DNA from: Caulobacter sp. SL161
GTDB lineage: Bacteria > Pseudomonadota > Alphaproteobacteria > Caulobacterales > Caulobacteraceae
Direction: 5' to 3'
Length of the DNA: 64,000 bases
NCBI RefSeq assembly: GCF_026672375.1
Contig: NZ_JAPPRA010000001.1
Span: forward strand, 2,480,001-2,544,000
Numbering within the stretch: position 1 is the first letter of the stretch; each line of letters begins with the position of its first letter. The notes below the pieces were generated by a model, which did no database searches, was not told the origin of the DNA, and worked only from the letters and a program-made list of their open reading frames with translations. Of the stretch, positions 44,123-52,545 are shown piece by piece. The translations under genes were made by a program, and so were the position numbers.

Positions 44123-44884
44123 CTACTGGCCCAGACCCGCCAGCGCCTCGGGCCCGACCGCGCCGGGTTTATCCAGCGGGAAGTCGTAGACCGCCGTCGC
44201 GCCGTAGCGATGCGGCGCGTGCGGATCACGGCGGCGCTTGTCGAAAGCCAGCACCCGTGTGCCCAGCTTGAAGGCCTCTTTGATGTCGTGGGTGACCATC
44301 ATGATGGTCAGGCCGTTATCGCGCCAAAGGCTGGTGATCAGTTCGTGCATGTCCAGGCGAACGCCCGGGTCCAGGGCGCCGAACGGTTCGTCCAAAAGCA
44401 AGATGCGCGGCTTCTTGATCAAGGCCTGGGCGATGGCCAGCCGCTGCTGCATGCCGCCCGACATCTTAGCCGGATAGAGATCACCGCTGTCGCCCAGACC
44501 GACCGCCGCCAGCATCGCGTCGGCTTGCTCCAGGGCCGCACGCCGCTTGGCGCCGCTGAGCTTGCCGCGCAGGGCCGAGCCAGCGCAGTCCAGGCCAAAC
44601 ACGACATTGTCGCGCGCCGACAAGTGCGGAAACACCGAGTACTTCTGGAACACCACGCCACGGTCCGGCCCCGGCTCGGCGCGCAACTTGCGGCCCTCCA
44701 GGTCGATCGCACCGCGGGTCGGCGCTTCCTGACCGATGACCAGCCGCAGGAAGGTGCTCTTGCCGGCCCCCGACGGGCCGACAATCGAGACGAAGCTGCC
44801 CTGGACGATCGACAGCTCAACGTTCTCGAGCACCACCTTGTCGCCGTACTCGACCCAGACGTTGCGGAAGCTCAAAAGCGCCAT
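44123..44884 (-). CDS. ABC transporter ATP-binding protein (NitT/TauT type)
   Basis: 253 residues. Walker A GPSGAGKSTFLRL, signature LYPAKMSGGMQQRLAIAQAL, Walker B ILLLDEPFGALDPG, switch MVTHDIKEAF. Belongs to the nitrate/sulfonate/taurine-like import family. Its start overlaps the stop of the permease gene by one base (TGATG). It is expected to energise import of a small nitrogen compound used by the convergent operon. Confidence 0.93.
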   Translation of the reverse strand: MALLSFRNVWVEYGDKVVLENVELSIVQGSFVSIVGPSGAGKSTFLRLVIGQEAPTRGAIDLEGRKLRAEPGPDRGVVFQKYSVFPHLSARDNVVFGLDCAGSALRGKLSGAKRRAALEQADAMLAAVGLGDSGDLYPAKMSGGMQQRLAIAQALIKKPRILLLDEPFGALDPGVRLDMHELITSLWRDNGLTIMMVTHDIKEAFKLGTRVLAFDKRRRDPHAPHRYGATAVYDFPLDKPGAVGPEALAGLGQ

Positions 44885-45699
44885 CAGCGGCCCCTTTCCG
44901 GATAGGCCCAGGGATAGGCGCGGCGGCTGATCAGCCGCAGGGTGACGTCCATGATCACCGCCAGCAGCGAGATCCAGGCGACGTACGGCAGGATGATGTC
45001 CATCGACAGGTAACGGCGGACCAGGAAGATCCGGTAGCCAAGCCCCACATCGGCGGCGATGGCCTCAGCCGAGATCAGATAGACCCAGGCCGGACACAGC
45101 GACAGCCGCAGCGAGTCGATAAGACGCGGCATCGCCTGCGGCAGCGCCACCCGCAGGGCCAGCTGCCACGTGCTCGAGCCCAGGGTCTGGGCCTTGACCA
45201 ACTGCTCCTCGGGAATGGCGGCGACGTGGGCGGCCAGATCGCGGACCATCACCGGCGCGACGCCGAACACGATCAGCGCGATCTTGGCGGTTTCGCCTAG
45301 GCCGAAGACGATAAACAGGATCGGTAGCACCGCGATCGGCGGGATGACCGCGATGCCGGCGACCAGCGGCCCGAACTTGGCGCGCAGCAGTGGAAGCAGA
45401 CCCAGGCTCAGGCCCAGCAGTAGGCTGACGGCGGTGGCGATCGCCAGGGCAAGGCCCATGCGCTCCAGGCTGGCCAGCGTGTCGACCAAGAGCGGCGCGT
45501 GGCCGGTCAGCGGGTCGACCCGCGCCATCAGCTGCATCGCCTCGGCCATCGCCTCGGGGGTCGGCAGCAGCTTGTCGCGCGGGTTCTCGGCGTGACGGGC
45601 CTGCGAGGCCATCAGGTAGAGCAACCCCACCGCCAGCAGGGGCGCGGCGCCGAGCATGACGGCGAGACCGCCGCGCGGCCTGATGTTCAAAAGACGCAT
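44884..45699 (-). CDS. ABC transporter permease (NitT/TauT type)
   Basis: 271 residues, about six membrane segments, with the binding-protein-dependent transport motif near VKAQTLGSSTWQLALRVALPQAMPRLIDSLRLSL (EAA loop). A longer open frame exists upstream, but its N-terminus is low-complexity and overlaps the binding-protein gene, so I chose the ATG at 45699. Middle gene of the three-gene importer. Confidence 0.9.
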   Translation of the reverse strand: MRLLNIRPRGGLAVMLGAAPLLAVGLLYLMASQARHAENPRDKLLPTPEAMAEAMQLMARVDPLTGHAPLLVDTLASLERMGLALAIATAVSLLLGLSLGLLPLLRAKFGPLVAGIAVIPPIAVLPILFIVFGLGETAKIALIVFGVAPVMVRDLAAHVAAIPEEQLVKAQTLGSSTWQLALRVALPQAMPRLIDSLRLSLCPAWVYLISAEAIAADVGLGYRIFLVRRYLSMDIILPYVAWISLLAVIMDVTLRLISRRAYPWAYPERGR

Positions 45700-45754
45700 G
45701 GTCTCTATCCGGGCCTGGGGCGGCGGGGCGCGCGCCGCCGCCCTGCTTCGAGAT

Positions 45755-46864
45755 CTACAGCTTGCCGTCGGCGGCCATCTGCACATAGGCGGGATCGAAC
45801 CGCAGCTTCACGTTGTTCGGGTCGCCCAGGACCTTGCCGCCTGGGAAGCTGATGCCGATGTCGTCAACCGACTTCGCGCCCTGGCCGAACAGGCCCATGC
45901 TGAAGCTGAATTTGCGCACCCGATCGTTGGCCGTGATGAGGTCGGGACTGACCGTCGCCGCCAGGGCGGCCTTGGGGTCGGCGTAGAGATAGGTTGTCTT
46001 CAGCTGGGCCTCGAAGCCCGCCAGATCCGAGCCCGACAGCTTGGCCATCTGTTCACGCGCGGACTTGCCCTCTGGGGTCTGAGCGACCGTCAACGCCAGG
46101 GTCTCATACCAGATGCCGGTCAGCGCCTTGCCCAGGTTCGGATTGGCCTTGAGCGCCTCGGTGCTGACCATCAGGCCGTCGAGAATCTCGCCCGGGATCA
46201 TCGCGCTGTTGAACACTTCCTTGGCGCCCGGAGCCTTCTTCACTTCCGACAGTTGCGGATTCCAGGTGACCAGGGCCTTGGTCTCAGGCGCGCCGAAAGC
46301 GGCCACGATGTCGGCGTCCGACGTGTTGACCGTCTTGACGTCGCTCATCTTCAGACCGGCCTTTTCGAGGGCGCGGGCCAGCAGGTAGTGCGACACCGAC
46401 AGCTCGACCAGATTGACCGGACGGCCCTTCACATCGGCCAAGGTGGCGCCGTTCTTCAGCACCAGGCCATCATTGCCGTTCGAGTAGTCGCCGATCATCA
46501 GGACGGTGGTGTCCTTGCCGGCGGCGGCCGGTACGGTCAGGGCGTCCATGTTGGTGGCGGTGACGCCGTCGAGCTTGCCGGCCGAAAACTGGTTCAGCGA
46601 CTCCACGTAGTCGTTGATCTGCACCAGTTCGATCTTCACGTCGTACTTGTCGGCCCACTTCTTCACGATACCGGCCTGCTGCGCATAGGCCCAGGGCATC
46701 CAACCGGCATAGATGGTCCAACCGATCCTGTACTCGGTCTTGGCGGCAGGCGCGGCCGCTGCAGGATCGGCCTTATCGGCGGCCTTCGGACCGCACGAGG
46801 CCAGCGCCAGCACCGAGACGGCCAGGGCGGCCATGAAACGCTTGCGGGTGAACTGAATGCTCAT
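45755..46864 (-). CDS. ABC transporter substrate-binding lipoprotein
   Basis: 369 residues. Signal peptide with a lipobox-like LALASC (Cys about 24), an Ala-rich linker, then a NMT1/TauA-like binding fold starting at YRIGWTIYAGWMPWAYAQQAG. GGAGGGAGCC precedes the ATG. It captures the substrate in the periplasm; guanidine, urea or a related compound is inferred from the convergent catabolic operon. A copy of the TATTACGA-N10-TCGTAATA operator is centred about 53 bases upstream. Confidence 0.92.
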   Translation of the reverse strand: MSIQFTRKRFMAALAVSVLALASCGPKAADKADPAAAAPAAKTEYRIGWTIYAGWMPWAYAQQAGIVKKWADKYDVKIELVQINDYVESLNQFSAGKLDGVTATNMDALTVPAAAGKDTTVLMIGDYSNGNDGLVLKNGATLADVKGRPVNLVELSVSHYLLARALEKAGLKMSDVKTVNTSDADIVAAFGAPETKALVTWNPQLSEVKKAPGAKEVFNSAMIPGEILDGLMVSTEALKANPNLGKALTGIWYETLALTVAQTPEGKSAREQMAKLSGSDLAGFEAQLKTTYLYADPKAALAATVSPDLITANDRVRKFSFSMGLFGQGAKSVDDIGISFPGGKVLGDPNNVKLRFDPAYVQMAADGKL

Positions 46865-46904
46865 CAGCGGCTCCCTCCGAATTCGCTGGGGAGAGCGTTT
46901 TGCA

Positions 46905-46930
46905 TATTACGAAGTAGCGCAATCGTAATA
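46905..46930. promoter_or_regulatory. Operator of the NikR-like regulator, copy 2
   Basis: TATTACGA-N10-TCGTAATA with arms identical to copy 1 at 36670, but a different spacer sequence. Forty bases upstream of the importer's first gene. This ties the importer to the regulator of the convergent operon. Confidence 0.8.
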
Positions 46931-47330
46931 CTGATGGCGCGCCAGTCGGCGGCGTTGATCTCGGTCCCTATGCCAAAAAAGCAGGCCGCTCCCGAATAGA
47001 GGCGCCGCATTGCGCGCCGTTCCCGACCCCAGATCATCCCCGAGCGCCCGCGGACGGTTGCCGCGCAGACCGCGTAGCCTAACCGTCAGGCCAAGGGGCG
47101 GAGCGCACACCTATGCTGTCCAGACTGATGGCGAGCGTCTGGTCCATTCTGCGCGAAGGCCTTGCCGCGCGCGGCGGTCGCTACTGGCCGAGCTGAAGGG
47201 CGGTTTCCGTCGCTTCGTTTCAAACACTGATGGACAGGGCTGACGAAGCGTTTCGGACGAGCAATGCCACTCCGCATGATCAGCTCAGGTCGTCCCGGCC
47301 AAGGGATGTCCTGACCGGGACGAGTCCGGC
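46931..47330. other. 400-base region without a recognisable gene
   Basis: Short open frames (for example rightward from 47010) are Arg-rich and not protein-like. Apart from a hairpin near its right end (47290-47323), I see nothing in it. Confidence 0.5.
47290..47323 (-). terminator. Possible terminator of the YdhR-like gene
   Basis: TCGTCCCGG and CCGGGACGA, a perfect 9-bp stem with a 16-base loop just past the stop of the leftward gene. No T run. Confidence 0.4.
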
Positions 47331-47651
47331 TCAGTCGGCGTAGTACGGCGAGCTCATCGCCCGGCTCGCTTCGGCCACCACGTCGCCGTCAAAAAGCTTG
47401 ACCGTGAGGCTGGCGCCCGCCGCCTTGGCGAAGCCGGCGAGCATGCCTTCCGCATAGGTGCGGGCGTTCTCGACGGAATCGAATTCGTAGAAGCCGCCGA
47501 CAGACTGGGTGTTCAGTCCGCTGAGCCAGGTCTTGCTGCGGAGACCTGGCACAGTCTGCATGGCGGGGTTGGCGTCGCCCCAGATCGCCTTGGTGAAGGG
47601 CGCGGAATTCTGGAACTCGGCGTACAGATAAACGCGGTTGGGCTGAGACAT
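47331..47651 (-). CDS. YdhR-like small monooxygenase-fold protein
   Basis: 106 residues of the dimeric alpha-beta barrel type (VYLYAEFQNSAPF... GLRSKTWLSGLNTQSVGGFYEFDSVENARTYAEGM). Relatives are small cofactor-free monooxygenases or quinone-handling proteins. GGAG lies at the right distance before the second Met (47651), so I chose it over 47666. It is divergent from an HxlR regulator gene, which very likely controls it. The substrate is unknown. Confidence 0.7.
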   Translation of the reverse strand: MSQPNRVYLYAEFQNSAPFTKAIWGDANPAMQTVPGLRSKTWLSGLNTQSVGGFYEFDSVENARTYAEGMLAGFAKAAGASLTVKLFDGDVVAEASRAMSSPYYAD

Positions 47652-47743
47652 TTGGGGACGCTCCATGGCGTGGATTGATGCCTCGCTAGCTATGCCTTAT
47701 GGTTCCCAATGGAAAGTACGCACCTTTTGGTAATATTTGAGCC

Positions 47744-48124
47744 ATGTTCCTGCCGGCCAACCCCTATGACATGCGCTGCCCGTCACGTGAGATGCTGGAT
47801 CTGATCGGCGGTAAGTGGGCGATCCTGATCCTGTGCTGCCTGCAACAGGGGCCCGTGCGCACAGGATCACTGATGCGTCAGATCGGCGGCATCTCGCAGA
47901 AGATGCTGACCCAGACCCTGCGGGATCTGGAGCAGAACGGATTTGTCGAGCGGATCAGCTATCCTGAGGTCCCACCTCGGGTGGAGTATCGCCTGACCGA
48001 GTTGGGCCAATCGCTCAGCGCGCTTGCCCGCACCCTGGAGCAATGGGTTGTCGCCCACTATGAAACCATCCTGGCGCATCGAGACCAACGGCAAAACGAG
48101 ACGCGGATCGCGCTGAGCCAATAA
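47744..48124 (+). CDS. HxlR family transcriptional regulator
   Basis: 126 residues. Winged helix-turn-helix with the family hallmark MRCPSREMLDLIGGKWAILIL near the N-terminus, QKMLTQTLRDLEQNGFVER as recognition region and YRLTELGQSL. Several HxlR members sense aldehydes, quinones or oxidants through the Cys in the N-terminal motif, which is present here (Cys12). Divergent from the YdhR-like gene, with 92 bases between the starts. Confidence 0.9.
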   Translation: MFLPANPYDMRCPSREMLDLIGGKWAILILCCLQQGPVRTGSLMRQIGGISQKMLTQTLRDLEQNGFVERISYPEVPPRVEYRLTELGQSLSALARTLEQWVVAHYETILAHRDQRQNETRIALSQ

Positions 48125-48219
48125 GGATTTCCGCTGAACTCGGCGTGGAATCTGCGTAACCGGATGGCTCGCCTCGGTTAAATCCCCCCAACGACCAAAA
48201 AAAGGGCTTCAGGACAAGC

Positions 48220-49128
48220 ATGTCGGCGAACCGCACCGCGCTCTATGGCCTGCCCGATCATGATCTGGCGCCTTGCGCGTCCGACGCCGTGCAGCTGTCG
48301 CCGCTGATCTTAGGCTCCGCAGATCTGGCGACCGTCGCTGACGAAACCTTCGACGCCGCAACGGTTCGCGCCCCCGCCGGGGCCGTCGAGCGGCGTTATG
48401 TGCTGGCGCACGCGCTGCGGGCCCTGTCCCCGGGGGGGCGCTTGACGGTGTTCGCACCCAAGGATCGCGGCGGGCTTCGCCTGAAGAAGGAACTGCAGGC
48501 GCTGGGCTGCGAGGTCGGCGAGAGCGCCCGCCGTCACAACCGGATCTGCGTTTGCCTGCGTCCCGTCGTGATCCCGGGCCTTGAGGACGCGCTCAAGGCC
48601 GGCGCGCCGCGCCAGATCGCTGAGAACGGCCTCTGGACCCAGCCGGGCGTCTTCAGCTGGGATCGGCTGGACGCGGGCACGAACGCCCTCCTGCAGGTCC
48701 TGCCGGCCTTCTCGGGCGTGGGTGCGGATTTTGGCAGCGGCATCGGACTGCTGGCCCTGAATGTGCTGGCCTCCCCGAAGGTCACCAAGCTCACGCTCGT
48801 CGAGCTGGATCACCGCGCCGTCGCGGTGTCGCGGCGCAACGTCACCGATCCACGGGCCGAAATCGCTTGGGCCGATGCGCGTCAGACCGGTCTCAAGGAT
48901 CTCGACTTCGTCGTCAGCAATCCGCCTTTCCACGAGGGCGGCGGCGAGGACAAGGCGCTGGGCCAGGCGTTCATTCGCGCCGCCGCCGAAGCCCTCCGCA
49001 AGGGTGGATCGCTGTGGATCGTCGCTAATCGCCATCTGCCCTATGAGGCCATCCTGGGCGAAAGCTTCGGCAAGGTGCGACTGGTTGGCGAGGGCGGCGG
49101 TTACAAGGTCTTCGAGGCGAAGAAATGA
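48220..49128 (+). CDS. RsmC-like class I SAM-dependent methyltransferase
   Basis: 302 residues. A degenerate N-terminal domain (about 1-120, with AHALRALSPGGRLTVFAPKD) precedes an active domain with the SAM motif ADFGSGIGLLAL and the catalytic NPPF (VVSNPPFHEGGGEDK). This two-domain layout is that of the 16S rRNA G1207 N2-methyltransferase RsmC. It overlaps the pseudouridine synthase gene by four bases, consistent with ribosomal RNA modification. Confidence 0.85.
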   Translation: MSANRTALYGLPDHDLAPCASDAVQLSPLILGSADLATVADETFDAATVRAPAGAVERRYVLAHALRALSPGGRLTVFAPKDRGGLRLKKELQALGCEVGESARRHNRICVCLRPVVIPGLEDALKAGAPRQIAENGLWTQPGVFSWDRLDAGTNALLQVLPAFSGVGADFGSGIGLLALNVLASPKVTKLTLVELDHRAVAVSRRNVTDPRAEIAWADARQTGLKDLDFVVSNPPFHEGGGEDKALGQAFIRAAAEALRKGGSLWIVANRHLPYEAILGESFGKVRLVGEGGGYKVFEAKK

Positions 49129-49865
49129 GCAAGGCGCTGATGGCGCGGCTGGACCGGCTGCTGGCCAATCTGGGCTATGGCAGCCGCAAGGAGGTCCAGG
49201 CCCTGGTCGCCGGCGGCAAGGTCGTGCTCGACGGGACGGTTCTGAAGGACGCCGGCGCTCGCATCGCGGTCGATGCGACCCTGCCGGAGCGGATGACCAT
49301 CCGCGGCGCGCCCGTCGATCCGCCTGCGCCACTGGTGCTGATGATGCACAAGCCGCTGGGCGTGGTGTGCTCGCACAAGGAGGATGGCGAGAAGATCTAT
49401 GATCTGCTGCCCCGCCGCTGGCGCTTGCGGGACCCGGGGCTCTCGACGGTGGGCCGTCTCGACAAGGACACCAGCGGCCTGATCCTGATCACCGACGATG
49501 GTGATTTCCTGCATCGGGTCATCTCGCCCAAGCGCCACGTGCCCAAGACCTACCTGGCGACACTGGACCGACCGCTGAACGGTTCCGAGGGCGAGATCTT
49601 CGCCGCCGGAACGCTGATGCTGGACAGCGAGGAAAAGCCGCTGCTCCCGGCCAGGCTGGACGTGGTGGACGCCCACACGGCGCGCCTGACGATCACCGAA
49701 GGGCGCTATCATCAGGTCCGCCGGATGTTCGCGGCGGTGGGCAATCACGTCGTGGCCCTGCACCGCGAACGGATCGGCGGCATCGCCCTGCCCGACGACC
49801 TTGCGGCCGGCCAGCATCGCCTTCTCTCTTCGGCGGCGGCCGAGCAGGTGTTCGCCGATGCCTGA
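49125..49865 (+). CDS. rsuA: 16S rRNA pseudouridine synthase (RsuA family)
   Basis: 246 residues. An N-terminal S4 domain (RLDRLLANLGYGSRKEVQALV) is followed by a catalytic domain with the essential Asp in VGRLDKDTSGLILITDDG. Members isomerise U516 of 16S rRNA. It overlaps the RsmC-like gene by four bases and the TusA-like gene by eight. Confidence 0.9.
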   Translation: MSKALMARLDRLLANLGYGSRKEVQALVAGGKVVLDGTVLKDAGARIAVDATLPERMTIRGAPVDPPAPLVLMMHKPLGVVCSHKEDGEKIYDLLPRRWRLRDPGLSTVGRLDKDTSGLILITDDGDFLHRVISPKRHVPKTYLATLDRPLNGSEGEIFAAGTLMLDSEEKPLLPARLDVVDAHTARLTITEGRYHQVRRMFAAVGNHVVALHRERIGGIALPDDLAAGQHRLLSSAAAEQVFADA

Positions 49866-50091
49866 GCCTGTCGTTGTCGACGCGCGGGGCCATCACTGCC
49901 CGGTGCCGACCCTGAAGCTGCGCAAGGCGCATGAGGCGGCCCCCGCAGGGGCGGAGCTGGTGCTGTTGGCGACAGATCCGATGGCCAGGATCGACGCGCC
50001 GCATTTCGCGGGTCAGGTCGGCGCGACCGTTCTGGAGGTGACCGACCTGGACGGCGGTGTGATCAGGATTCGGATTCAGAAGGCGCTTTGA
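49858..50091 (+). CDS. TusA-like sulfur carrier/sulfurtransferase
   Basis: 77 residues. The N-terminal VDARGHHCPVPTLKLRKA contains the family CPxP motif with the active Cys14. TusA proteins relay sulfur for tRNA thiolation or cofactors. The ATG at 49858 lies inside the end of rsuA, implying coupling. Its 3' end overlaps the convergent BrkB gene by 29 bases. Confidence 0.88.
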   Translation: MPEPVVVDARGHHCPVPTLKLRKAHEAAPAGAELVLLATDPMARIDAPHFAGQVGATVLEVTDLDGGVIRIRIQKAL

Positions 50092-51013
50092 GCGCGATTG
50101 GACGCGGGCCCTCCAAGAGGGCGCGCGGCCGCTCGTCGAGCGCGATTTCGACCTCGGTGGCCAGAGCGCCGCCGAAGAAGATGGCGTTCACGCTCCAGGA
50201 CAGCCAGATCAGGAAGATGATCACGGCGGAGACCGAGCCGTAGGTCGCGCCGAGGTGGACGACCTTCTCGACATAGAAGGCGCTGGCCCAGGACATGAAG
50301 ACGCAGAGCGCCGCAGCGGCCACGCCCCCGGCGATTGAGGCGCGCCAGCCGACGATCTGGCGCGACATGGCGTAGCGGTAGATGAGGCTCATCCCGACCA
50401 CGATGCCGAAGCTGGCCCAGGTCCATTCGGACTGGATCCAGGAGACTCCCGCCAGCGGTCGCAGTTCCAGGGCCGTACCCAGCAATCGCAGGGTCAGGAA
50501 GATGCCCGACATGATGAAGAGCAGGCCAAACGCCGCCATCAGCACCAGCAGCGCCATCAGGTTGAAGCCCAGAAAACCGCGCTGGTTTTCCTCGTCATGG
50601 ATGAACGACAGGCCCGCCAGCAGCGCCTTGAAGCCTCGGTGCGCGGCGTAGGCGCCGACGATCAGGACGACGCCGCTCTGCAGCGAAATGGTCTGGCCGG
50701 GCGCATGGGCCAGACGCGAGAGCTCATCCTGCACGATCGAGCGCGCGCCGGCCGGAATCAGTTCTGCGAGCTTCACCGCCTGCCAGGCCGCCGTCTCCGG
50801 CGTCAGGAAGAGGCTGTAGAGGCCGATCAGAATCGCCAGACCTGGGAAGACGGCCAGCAGCGCGAAAAACGAGACCCCGCCGACATAGAGCATGACATCG
50901 CGCCCCCAGAGACGCGACAGCGCAAGCCCAAGCACACGGAGGATTTCGCGGACCCAATGGGTCGGATCAAGGTCGAGGTCGCGCCAGCGAATGGGTTGCT
51001 GCGGGTCGTGCAT
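50063..51013 (-). CDS. YihY/BrkB family inner-membrane protein
   Basis: 316 residues with about six membrane segments, for example YVGGVSFFALLAVFPGLAILIGLYSLFL and GFNLMALLVLMAAFGLLFIMSGIFL, and the family segment YGSVSAVIIFLIWLSWSVNAIFFGGALATEVE. Function of the family is unclear (once proposed as RNase BN, which is not accepted now). Start chosen at 51013, before PQQPIRWRDLD; starts at 51025 or 51049 are possible. Confidence 0.88.
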   Translation of the reverse strand: MHDPQQPIRWRDLDLDPTHWVREILRVLGLALSRLWGRDVMLYVGGVSFFALLAVFPGLAILIGLYSLFLTPETAAWQAVKLAELIPAGARSIVQDELSRLAHAPGQTISLQSGVVLIVGAYAAHRGFKALLAGLSFIHDEENQRGFLGFNLMALLVLMAAFGLLFIMSGIFLTLRLLGTALELRPLAGVSWIQSEWTWASFGIVVGMSLIYRYAMSRQIVGWRASIAGGVAAAALCVFMSWASAFYVEKVVHLGATYGSVSAVIIFLIWLSWSVNAIFFGGALATEVEIALDERPRALLEGPRPIALKAPSESES

Positions 51014-51049
51014 TCGGCGGACCATGGCCGCGCGGCCCTGCGAAGTCAA

Positions 51050-51080
51050 AGACGCGCCGCCTGGGGGAGGCGGCGCGTCT
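51050..51080 (-). terminator. Strong hairpin terminator
   Basis: AGACGCGCCGCCT pairs perfectly with AGGCGGCGCGTCT across a 5-base loop. On the leftward strand TTTGACTT follows. It separates the CoA-transferase gene from the BrkB gene. Confidence 0.75.
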
Positions 51081-51189
51081 CCGCAGGACTTGCCTGAGAA
51101 CCGATCGCCGCTTTGAGGGACGGATGGGCGCGGCGACCGATCGACGCCGGCACCCTAGAAAGTCCCGCCTGAACGGCGCCTGAACAGAA

Positions 51190-52317
51190 TCAGAGCGCCC
51201 CCGAAGCCTTGAGCGCTTCGATCGCCGCGGGGCTGAAGCCCCAGTCGGCGAGCGCCTCGTCATTGTGTCCGCCAATCTTGGGCGGCGGTCCCTGGATCGC
51301 GCCAGGGGTGGCGGAGAAGCGGGGCGCGGGGGCCGGCTGGGTGACGCCGGCGACCTCCACGAAGGTCTGACGGGCGGCGTTGTGGGGGTGCTTCGGCGCT
51401 TCGTCCATGGTCAGGACAGGGGCGAAGCACACATCGGTGGCGTCCATGATCTCGCACCACTCGGCCTGGGTCTTGGTCTTGATGACGGCGGCCAGCTTGT
51501 CATGCAGCTGCGGCCACTCCTCGCGGCTCATCTGGTGCTGGAACTGCGGATCGGTGATCCCGGTCTTCTCGAGCAGCAAGAGGTAGAACTGAGGCTCGAT
51601 CGAGCCGATCGAGATCCACTTGCCGTCCGAGCATTCATAGGTGTCGTAGAAGTGCGCGCCGCCGTCGAGCAGGTTGCTCCTCCGTCCCTCGTTCCAGAGG
51701 CCGCCGGCCTTGAAGCCGTAGAACATGGCCATCAGCGAGGCTGCGCCGTCGCTCATGGCGCAATCGATAACCTGGCCCTGCCCGGTCGAGCGCGCATGGA
51801 TCACCCCGGCCAGCAGACCGAACGCCAGGTAGAGCGCCCCGCCCCCGAAATCGCCGACCAGGTTCAGCGGCGGTACGGGCTTTTCGGTCGTGCCGATGGC
51901 GTGCAGCGCGCCGGTGATGGCGATGTAGTTCATGTCGTGACCCGCCGCCTTGGCGTAGGGGCCGGTCTGTCCCCAGCCGGTCATGCGGCCGTAGACGAGC
52001 TTGGGGTTACGAGCCAGAGCGACGTCCGGGCCAAGGCCCAGACGCTCCATGACGCCGGGACGGAAGCCCTCGATCAGGCCGTCGGCCTGTTCGAGCAATT
52101 TGAGACAGGTCTCGATCGAGTCGGGGTTCTTCAGGTCCAGCGCCACCGAGCGACGGCCGCGTGCGGTCACGTCGGCGGGCGAGCCGCGCCCCTGGCCCTT
52201 GCGGTCGATGCGCACGACATCCGCGCCCAGATCAGACAGCAACATGCCGCAGAAGGGTCCCGGTCCGATGCCGGCGAACTCCACGATCTTAAGTCCCGAA
52301 AGCGGCCCTTGGCCCAT
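51190..52317 (-). CDS. CaiB/BaiF CoA-transferase family, alpha-methylacyl-CoA racemase-like
   Basis: 375 residues. [30 protein letters not shown] at the N-terminus and [17 protein letters not shown] match alpha-methylacyl-CoA racemases, which epimerise 2-methylacyl-CoAs before beta-oxidation of branched chains. The GHD Asp of the family is present. GGGAGATC precedes the ATG at 52317; the longer open frame upstream is antisense to popA. Possibly useful for terpenoid side chains, but it lies far from the catabolic block and has no operator copy. Confidence 0.9.
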   Translation of the reverse strand: MGQGPLSGLKIVEFAGIGPGPFCGMLLSDLGADVVRIDRKGQGRGSPADVTARGRRSVALDLKNPDSIETCLKLLEQADGLIEGFRPGVMERLGLGPDVALARNPKLVYGRMTGWGQTGPYAKAAGHDMNYIAITGALHAIGTTEKPVPPLNLVGDFGGGALYLAFGLLAGVIHARSTGQGQVIDCAMSDGAASLMAMFYGFKAGGLWNEGRRSNLLDGGAHFYDTYECSDGKWISIGSIEPQFYLLLLEKTGITDPQFQHQMSREEWPQLHDKLAAVIKTKTQAEWCEIMDATDVCFAPVLTMDEAPKHPHNAARQTFVEVAGVTQPAPAPRFSATPGAIQGPPPKIGGHNDEALADWGFSPAAIEALKASGAL

Positions 52318-52545
52318 GACGCGATCTCCCTGTCGACCCTTCGAACCTGGCCGATTGCGCGCAGTAGATCGATAATGACGTTCGGTCACGCAAGCCTGGA
52401 TCGGCGAAGCGAGGCGGTTCTTCGATTCACCCCCAGCCTGCGGCGTTGCGTGGCTTTGACGACGCGAACCCTCTGCTATGGTGCGGCGTCGAATCCCGCA
52501 GGCCCCGACGGGGTCAGCGTCGTATGTGTTCGGGCGGAGGTTGGT

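Noticed and set aside
47010..47243. Small rightward open frame in the gap after the ABC operon
   Set aside because: Arg/Pro/Ser-rich with no RBS or motif.
51265..52545. Extension of the popA frame 427 codons upstream
   Set aside because: Antisense to the CaiB-type gene; the receiver domain starts right at the TTG codon.
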